Shown here: piece by piece, positions 7,301 through 11,498 of the stretch
Layout of the letters: every line of letters begins with the position of its first letter
Numbering within the stretch: the stretch's first letter is position 1
DNA from: a bacterium
GTDB taxonomy: Bacteria > Bacillota > Clostridia > Oscillospirales > Acutalibacteraceae
Direction: 5' to 3'
Assembly (NCBI GenBank): GCA_020627425.1
Contig: JAHKXX010000237.1
Span: 1-11,498 of the forward strand
DNA length: 11,498 nt
The notes under the pieces: generated by a model
Seen by the model: the letters and a program-made list of their open reading frames with translations, nothing else
Databases searched by the model: none
What the model was told of the DNA's origin: nothing
Made by a program: the position numbers and the translations under genes

Positions 7301-8347
7301 ATAAAAATGTTAACTAACAGCAGTATATTAGACGGAAAATATAAAATACTGGAAGCTATCGGTCAGGGCGGAACGAGTATTGTATATCGTGCTTTACGTC
7401 TTTCTGACAATCTGATATTTGCTATAAAGCAAATAAAACAATCTTATTATACGAAGTATGATATAGGATATACAACATTCCTTCATGAGACGGAAATTCT
7501 AAAGCGTTTGAGTCACCCTTTACTGCCGAGAATATGGGATGTATTTGAAAACGGCGGGGTTGTGTATATGGTTATGGATTATATAGACGGAATCAACCTT
7601 AACACATGGCTCAGGCAAAAGGGACCCCAAGCCCAGGAGGATGTTATAAGGTGGTCGGAGCAAATATGCGATGTTTTGTCTTATCTTCATTCTTGTTCTC
7701 CGCCGATCATATACCGTGATATGAAGCCCTCCAATATCATACTAAAGCCGGACGGAAACATTGCTCTTATAGATTTCGGTACAGCAAGAGAGTATAAATA
7801 CTCAAGTCTGGAGGATACCAACACATTGGGTACATATGGCTATGCCGCGCCTGAACAGTTTGGAGGAAGAGGGCAAACAGACGGCAGAACGGATATATAT
7901 AGTCTGGGTGTAACGCTTTTTTACTTGTTGACAGGTGAAGACCCGACGATGCGTGAAATAGGAATATTTTCTGTAAAAAAATATAAACCCGGTTTGTCGG
8001 AGGAGCTGGATCGTATCATTTTAAAATGCACAAAGTCAAACCCGTTGGAAAGGTATCAAAGCTGTGAAGAAGTCCTGAAGGATCTTCAGAAAGCGTTTAG
8101 CGCTACCAAGGAGCCGATAACTACGGATACGACATATGATTGGCTGATGAGGTTTATATCAAAGTATTATATTAATATTTTACTTGTACTGACAGGACTT
8201 TCCCTGATCATAATGGTACTTATTATAGGTGTATCTTGCAGCATATGTGAAAAGGACGTTCGTATGGTAAAGGACAACGTAAGACCGTATGGTATAAGTG
8301 TTACCTATGATTTACAGGAATCAAATATAAATAAGGCAGGCTGGTGA
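7298..8347 (+). CDS. Second membrane-anchored Ser/Thr protein kinase, short ectodomain
   Basis: This is a paralogue of the preceding kinase. From the GTG it is 349 residues: glycine loop GQGGTSIVY, Lys44 in FAIKQI, YRDMKPSN with Asp141, DFG at 159-161, and activation segment EDTNTLGTYGYAAPEQ. All catalytic residues are present. One membrane helix (about 294-318) is followed by only about 30 outside residues, so it lacks the TPR-like ectodomain of its neighbour. GTG 7298 is preferred because AGGT lies 6 nt upstream. The in-frame ATG at 7307 is the alternative and gives Lys, Asp and DFG numbering identical to the first kinase (41, 138, 156). A GTG at 7283 is also in frame but has no suitable ribosome binding site. 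The stop overlaps the next gene by 4 bp (GTGA), a sign of translational coupling. Confidence 0.92.
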   Translation: MIKMLTNSSILDGKYKILEAIGQGGTSIVYRALRLSDNLIFAIKQIKQSYYTKYDIGYTTFLHETEILKRLSHPLLPRIWDVFENGGVVYMVMDYIDGINLNTWLRQKGPQAQEDVIRWSEQICDVLSYLHSCSPPIIYRDMKPSNIILKPDGNIALIDFGTAREYKYSSLEDTNTLGTYGYAAPEQFGGRGQTDGRTDIYSLGVTLFYLLTGEDPTMREIGIFSVKKYKPGLSEELDRIILKCTKSNPLERYQSCEEVLKDLQKAFSATKEPITTDTTYDWLMRFISKYYINILLVLTGLSLIIMVLIIGVSCSICEKDVRMVKDNVRPYGISVTYDLQESNINKAGW

Positions 8348-9012
8348 TTAAAATGGGAGAAATGGGAGCAGGAACGGATAACATAGCTGTATTGCAGACT
8401 TTTTTTTACATATTTTTAGCGTTGACGGTAGTGATGCTTATAGTTAACACTATTTTGTTTTTTGGTTTTAATATACGACTTATATTCAATATCAGAACCG
8501 GACGTGCAAAGAAGAAGACAATTCAGGAAATGCAAAAAATCAACAGCGAAACCGGACGGCTAAGAAAAACAAAGAATAAATATATTGACAGTACACCATC
8601 AAGCCAATTTTCAAATTTCCATAATAATGATCTGGATATACAGCAAAGTAAAGTGTTCCCGCTGGAAACCTATACCGGAGGTTTTGATGGTTCGGGTACC
8701 ACAGGTACGCTGGATTTGAATTCACATAAAGCATATTCTGTATCAAGATCAGCAAATTATATGCCCTCTATGCCTGCAGCACCGTCAACAATACCAGCAA
8801 ATGCAGCATATCAAAGCAGTGCTTCGAACGGTGGAACCGCTGACGGACAAAAATATAATATACCGGTGATGAAGGAGCCTATAAACGAAACCACGGTACT
8901 CAGTGAGCCGATGCAGGAAACAACGGTACTGTCAGGCAATATGCAGTTTGACATGCCCTTCTATATAACGGAAAAAATAATATTTATACACAGTGAGGAG
9001 ATTATTTCCTGA
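8344..9012 (+). CDS. Membrane-anchored protein with disordered cytoplasmic tail carrying two ETTVL motifs
   Basis: I do not recognise a family. The 222-residue product has one long hydrophobic segment (about 15-42) followed by basic residues (RTGRAKKK), so the rest should be cytoplasmic. The tail is low in complexity, with a Pro/Ala-rich stretch (MPSMPAAPSTIPANAAY) like the linker of the FHA protein, then ETTVL at 182-186 and again at 192-196. It ends with a short beta-like tail (FYITEKIIFIHSEEIIS). The repeated motif matches the FHA protein's ETTVL/ETTIL and fits FHA ligand preference (pThr with Leu at +3), so it is a likely kinase substrate and docking partner (inference). The start is GTG 8344 with AAGG 7 nt upstream, overlapping the kinase stop; ATG 8353 is an alternative. 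It might be an FHA-type paralogue that lacks its FHA domain. Confidence 0.8.
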   Translation: MIKMGEMGAGTDNIAVLQTFFYIFLALTVVMLIVNTILFFGFNIRLIFNIRTGRAKKKTIQEMQKINSETGRLRKTKNKYIDSTPSSQFSNFHNNDLDIQQSKVFPLETYTGGFDGSGTTGTLDLNSHKAYSVSRSANYMPSMPAAPSTIPANAAYQSSASNGGTADGQKYNIPVMKEPINETTVLSEPMQETTVLSGNMQFDMPFYITEKIIFIHSEEIIS

Positions 9013-9014
9013 AA

Positions 9015-9036
9015 AAGGAATTATATGAAAGAGTGA
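9015..9036 (+). promoter_or_regulatory. Ribosome binding site plus three-codon mini-ORF (ATGAAAGAGTGA) overlapping the next start
   Basis: AAGGA (9015-9019) is ideally placed for an ATG at 9025, but that frame stops after three codons at 9034-9036. The TGA overlaps GTG 9033, the probable start of the next gene. The mini-ORF may couple translation, or a one-base indel may have split an original ATG start from the gene. Confidence 0.4.
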
Positions 9037-9521
9037 TTGTATTGGAAAAATGCAGGAAGCTGATCAAAGGATGTATCGTATGTCTGTTCATTTCTTCGTA
9101 TATAATGGCGATTATTCCCTTGTTTGGGATGATGAATCCCGACAATAACGGAACGGACATAGTTACAATACTGATTGGAGCGATTTTTTGGTTGGGAATA
9201 ATACTTGGATATGTGTTGTTGTTCATAGCCAATAGTATCAGAAAAAAGAGAGTAAAAAAACGCGCCCGAAAAAGGCGTCCCGGAATAGCAGTGTTTTTTT
9301 CGTCAAGGACCGCTATGATTGCGGATTTTGTTATGGCAGTGTGTTTTATAGTATTTCTCATAAATATATTGTTTATAAAAAGCAATGCAAACTGGGTTTA
9401 TGTATTAATATCTACAATGATTTTTTCACTGCATATGCACGCATTACTCAACGGCGAAAATTTTAGATATATATCCGCTAAGAACAAAATAAAATCAGAA
9501 AACAGAAAGGAAGAAGAATGA
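9033..9521 (+). CDS. Small four-helix membrane protein of unknown function
   Basis: The 162-residue product has four predicted membrane helices at about 10-34, 43-69, 92-115 and 121-141. A very basic loop between helices 2 and 3 (70-82, RKKRVKKRARKRR) should face the cytoplasm. This places both ends inside, with an Asp/Asn-containing loop (NPDNNGTD) outside. The C-terminus carries an HALLNGENFRYI stretch and a charged tail. I do not recognise a characterised family and infer no activity. The start is GTG 9033, just behind a mini-ORF; TTG 9042 is an alternative with AGAG upstream. The stop overlaps the next ATG (ATGA), so it is probably co-translated with the secreted protein and may act with it at the membrane. 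Confidence 0.75.
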   Translation: MIVLEKCRKLIKGCIVCLFISSYIMAIIPLFGMMNPDNNGTDIVTILIGAIFWLGIILGYVLLFIANSIRKKRVKKRARKRRPGIAVFFSSRTAMIADFVMAVCFIVFLINILFIKSNANWVYVLISTMIFSLHMHALLNGENFRYISAKNKIKSENRKEEE

Positions 9522-11498
9522 TGTTATTTTCAAAGTTTACCAAAAGGATAGTGTCACTATTTCTTACCGGTGCGATGGCTGTATCGCTGTTCCCGGTCAA
9601 CGCTTTAAACGAGCCTGTGACGACTGCTGAAAAAGTTCAACATGATGTGAAATTAGAAACAAAATATATTGAGTTTAAAGCAAATTCAAAGCTGCCTATC
9701 AGCATTTATAAGTCAGAGTCCAAAGACAGTTATGAAAAACTTCAAACAATAGATGAAGATGCATATAAATATTTTGTAATTGGTATGGTAGATAATAAAG
9801 TAAAATACTACTGGTCGCCGACAAAATCCGTTGAATCGCAGAGCGATTCCGGAGAAGATACCAATTATTATAAATATATAATATATGATAAAAAAGAAGA
9901 CGAAGCCAACTGTACTTCGATAATACTGCAAGGCAAGAAGCAAAAACTTGAATTCAAAAAATTTGGTACTGATAATCTATATCGAACCAAGGTACAAGCA
10001 GATTTCGAAACATCGAAGTTTAATAAAATATCTTTTATGTCTGAAAATAACGAGAAAATAAAAGAAAAAGAGTGTTTAACTAATCTAACTATCAATTCAA
10101 CTTCCAATTATTACGAGTTGACCTGTGAGAATGAGGAAATTAATTTTATAACGTCCACTGCGCCTAAATATGAGCTGGATACTGAATATAATGATCCGGA
10201 CAAATCGGGTGTACTTTGTACTATTAGCAAGTTCCAAAAAACCGGTTTATTAACTACATCATTAAACGGTACAAACGATATAGCTTTAACTGTAGAATCA
10301 AATAATGAAACGATATATACGGGTGATACTGTAAAGGTTAAGCCCTCATTCAGTGATGTTCTGAAAGAATCCGGATATAAGGTATTTATCAGATGTAACG
10401 GCAAAAAAATATTTGATAACTTCATATCTTCTATAGATGAAAATAAAAAAGATAAAAATATAATTTATTATAATATTCCAAAAGAATGCAAGTCTCTTTC
10501 CTTTGATATCATTCTGTATAAAGAGAAGACTGTTCAGGACTCTCAAACAGGTGAACAAAAAACCAAAAAGATTACGGTGTACAAAACAAAAACAGAATCT
10601 CTCACTGTAGAAAACGGAGAACCGGAAATAGATGATACTGCAGTTGTATATAAATCCGGCAATAATAGTGATTGGCTGTTAAAAGCTCTTACATTCGGAC
10701 TGATTAGTAACTATAGTGTAAGACTTGGCGTGAAGATAACAGACGATGGAGACAAAGCATTTAATTCTGTTATAATAAACGGTACAAAAGCTAAGTATGA
10801 TAATGATTTGGGTCGTTATTATGTTACATTAAAAAACGATGTAGATGATCTTTCTCCAATAACTGTAGAATTGCTGAATGGTGATAAAAAAATTGCTTCG
10901 AAAGATATTTATAAAATTAAAATAAACGAAAAAGTCACTAAAGAATTACCCAAAGCAGATTCGGGCGAAGAAAAAATTCCTTATCCTTTAAGAATTACCA
11001 AGGGTAATTATAACCTGACTTTGACAACCAAAAATAACGAGTCAACCGATTTTGGATATATTAATAAGCCGACTTCTTTTAATTTTACGGTTTCATTTAA
11101 TGAAACAGATAATGCAAAAATAAAGAATCAAGGTATAAAAGCAGTTAAAGTAGTCATAAAAGACAGTGATAACAATGAAGTAACTGCTCTTAGCACTGAC
11201 AAAAAATACACCGGAAATTATTGCGTGGCACTTGCTATTTCAAATATCAATGGAGAAGATGATTCGAAAAAGCTTTCAGATGTTCTTGCAAATAACGTAG
11301 AGTTGATATTAACAATTGATAAAAACATTAAAAATAAAGAAAGACTTGCTGACGGAGAATATAAATGTGAAGTAACCGTAATAGACAATTTTGAAAAAGA
11401 AATAACCTTTGATTCTGAATTGACATTCATAAAGGATACGAAAAAACCAACTGCAGAAATTATCACTGATGAAAACCAGCCTACAATAAAAGAAGATA
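9518..11498 (+). CDS. Large Sec-secreted beta-rich surface protein, 3' truncated
   Basis: The reading frame is open from ATG 9518 to the right edge without a stop, giving at least 660 residues. AGAAAGG (9504-9510) sits 7 nt upstream, and the ATG overlaps the previous stop by 4 bp. The N-terminus is a clear signal peptide (KFTKR, hydrophobic core to about 26, probable cleavage VNA29/L30). The mature part is Lys-, Asn- and Asp-rich with alternating beta-strand patterns. At about residues 405-470 an Ig-like unit is suggested (VIINGTKAKYDNDLGRYYV), and near the edge FIKDTKKPTAEI resembles the junction before another Ig-like domain. No enzyme motif is seen, and any wall anchor would be beyond the window. 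Composition is much more AT-rich than the starch enzyme gene. As the last visible gene of a receptor-kinase operon, it could be a ligand, adhesin or substrate of the system (inference). Confidence 0.85.
   Translation, partial: MMLFSKFTKRIVSLFLTGAMAVSLFPVNALNEPVTTAEKVQHDVKLETKYIEFKANSKLPISIYKSESKDSYEKLQTIDEDAYKYFVIGMVDNKVKYYWSPTKSVESQSDSGEDTNYYKYIIYDKKEDEANCTSIILQGKKQKLEFKKFGTDNLYRTKVQADFETSKFNKISFMSENNEKIKEKECLTNLTINSTSNYYELTCENEEINFITSTAPKYELDTEYNDPDKSGVLCTISKFQKTGLLTTSLNGTNDIALTVESNNETIYTGDTVKVKPSFSDVLKESGYKVFIRCNGKKIFDNFISSIDENKKDKNIIYYNIPKECKSLSFDIILYKEKTVQDSQTGEQKTKKITVYKTKTESLTVENGEPEIDDTAVVYKSGNNSDWLLKALTFGLISNYSVRLGVKITDDGDKAFNSVIINGTKAKYDNDLGRYYVTLKNDVDDLSPITVELLNGDKKIASKDIYKIKINEKVTKELPKADSGEEKIPYPLRITKGNYNLTLTTKNNESTDFGYINKPTSFNFTVSFNETDNAKIKNQGIKAVKVVIKDSDNNEVTALSTDKKYTGNYCVALAISNINGEDDSKKLSDVLANNVELILTIDKNIKNKERLADGEYKCEVTVIDNFEKEITFDSELTFIKDTKKPTAEIITDENQPTIKED

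Noticed and set aside
9002..9385. Minus-strand frame of 127 codons
   Set aside because: It is antisense to the four-helix membrane protein; hydrophobic codons read backwards give a false membrane-like frame.

Overview
The window looks like part of a gut-type, low-to-medium GC Clostridia genome, most likely Oscillospiraceae/Ruminococcaceae. The clues are a secreted starch-active enzyme tail carrying CBM26-like, MucBP-like and Big_2-like domains, eukaryote-like kinases of the type common in that family, GTG/TTG starts behind purine-rich ribosome binding sites, and AT-rich spacers. The genus is inference. All genes are on the + strand.

Region 1 (1-2394) is the 3' part of a large secreted protein whose beginning lies outside the window. 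It opens with what resembles the last beta strands of a GH13 amylase/pullulanase. MucBP-like modules flanking a CBM26-like starch-binding module follow, then a Big_2-like domain and four tandem 95-residue Ig-like repeats encoded by exact 285-bp units. A strong intrinsic terminator follows.

Region 2 (2395-3135) is non-coding. Its left part holds a terminator, two further hairpins and a second terminator-like hairpin, which could mark a small RNA. Its right part is extremely AT-rich. It contains a good sigma-A-like extended -10 promoter (2852-2880), which would give a leader of about 250 nt carrying two short palindromes and a hairpin just before the ribosome binding site.

Region 3 (3136 to the right edge) is a tightly packed, seven-gene, apparently co-transcribed set: (i) a membrane-spanning protein with an extracellular trypsin-like domain that has lost its catalytic His and Ser, plus a cytoplasmic FHA domain; (ii) a PP2C phosphatase; (iii) a Ser/Thr kinase with a TPR-like ectodomain; (iv) a second, shorter membrane-anchored Ser/Thr kinase; (v) a membrane-anchored protein with a disordered tail; (vi) a four-helix membrane protein; (vii) a long Sec-secreted beta-rich protein that runs off the window.

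The genes plausibly form one transmembrane phospho-signalling system. The two kinases and the phosphatase would set phosphorylation of the ETT[VI]L motifs. These occur twice in the FHA protein and twice in the membrane-anchored tail protein, and nowhere else that I can see. The FHA domain would read the phosphothreonine (pThr-x-x-Leu). The pseudoprotease, the TPR ectodomain and the secreted last gene would provide the extracellular sensing side. The shared motif and gene order are visible; the wiring is inference.
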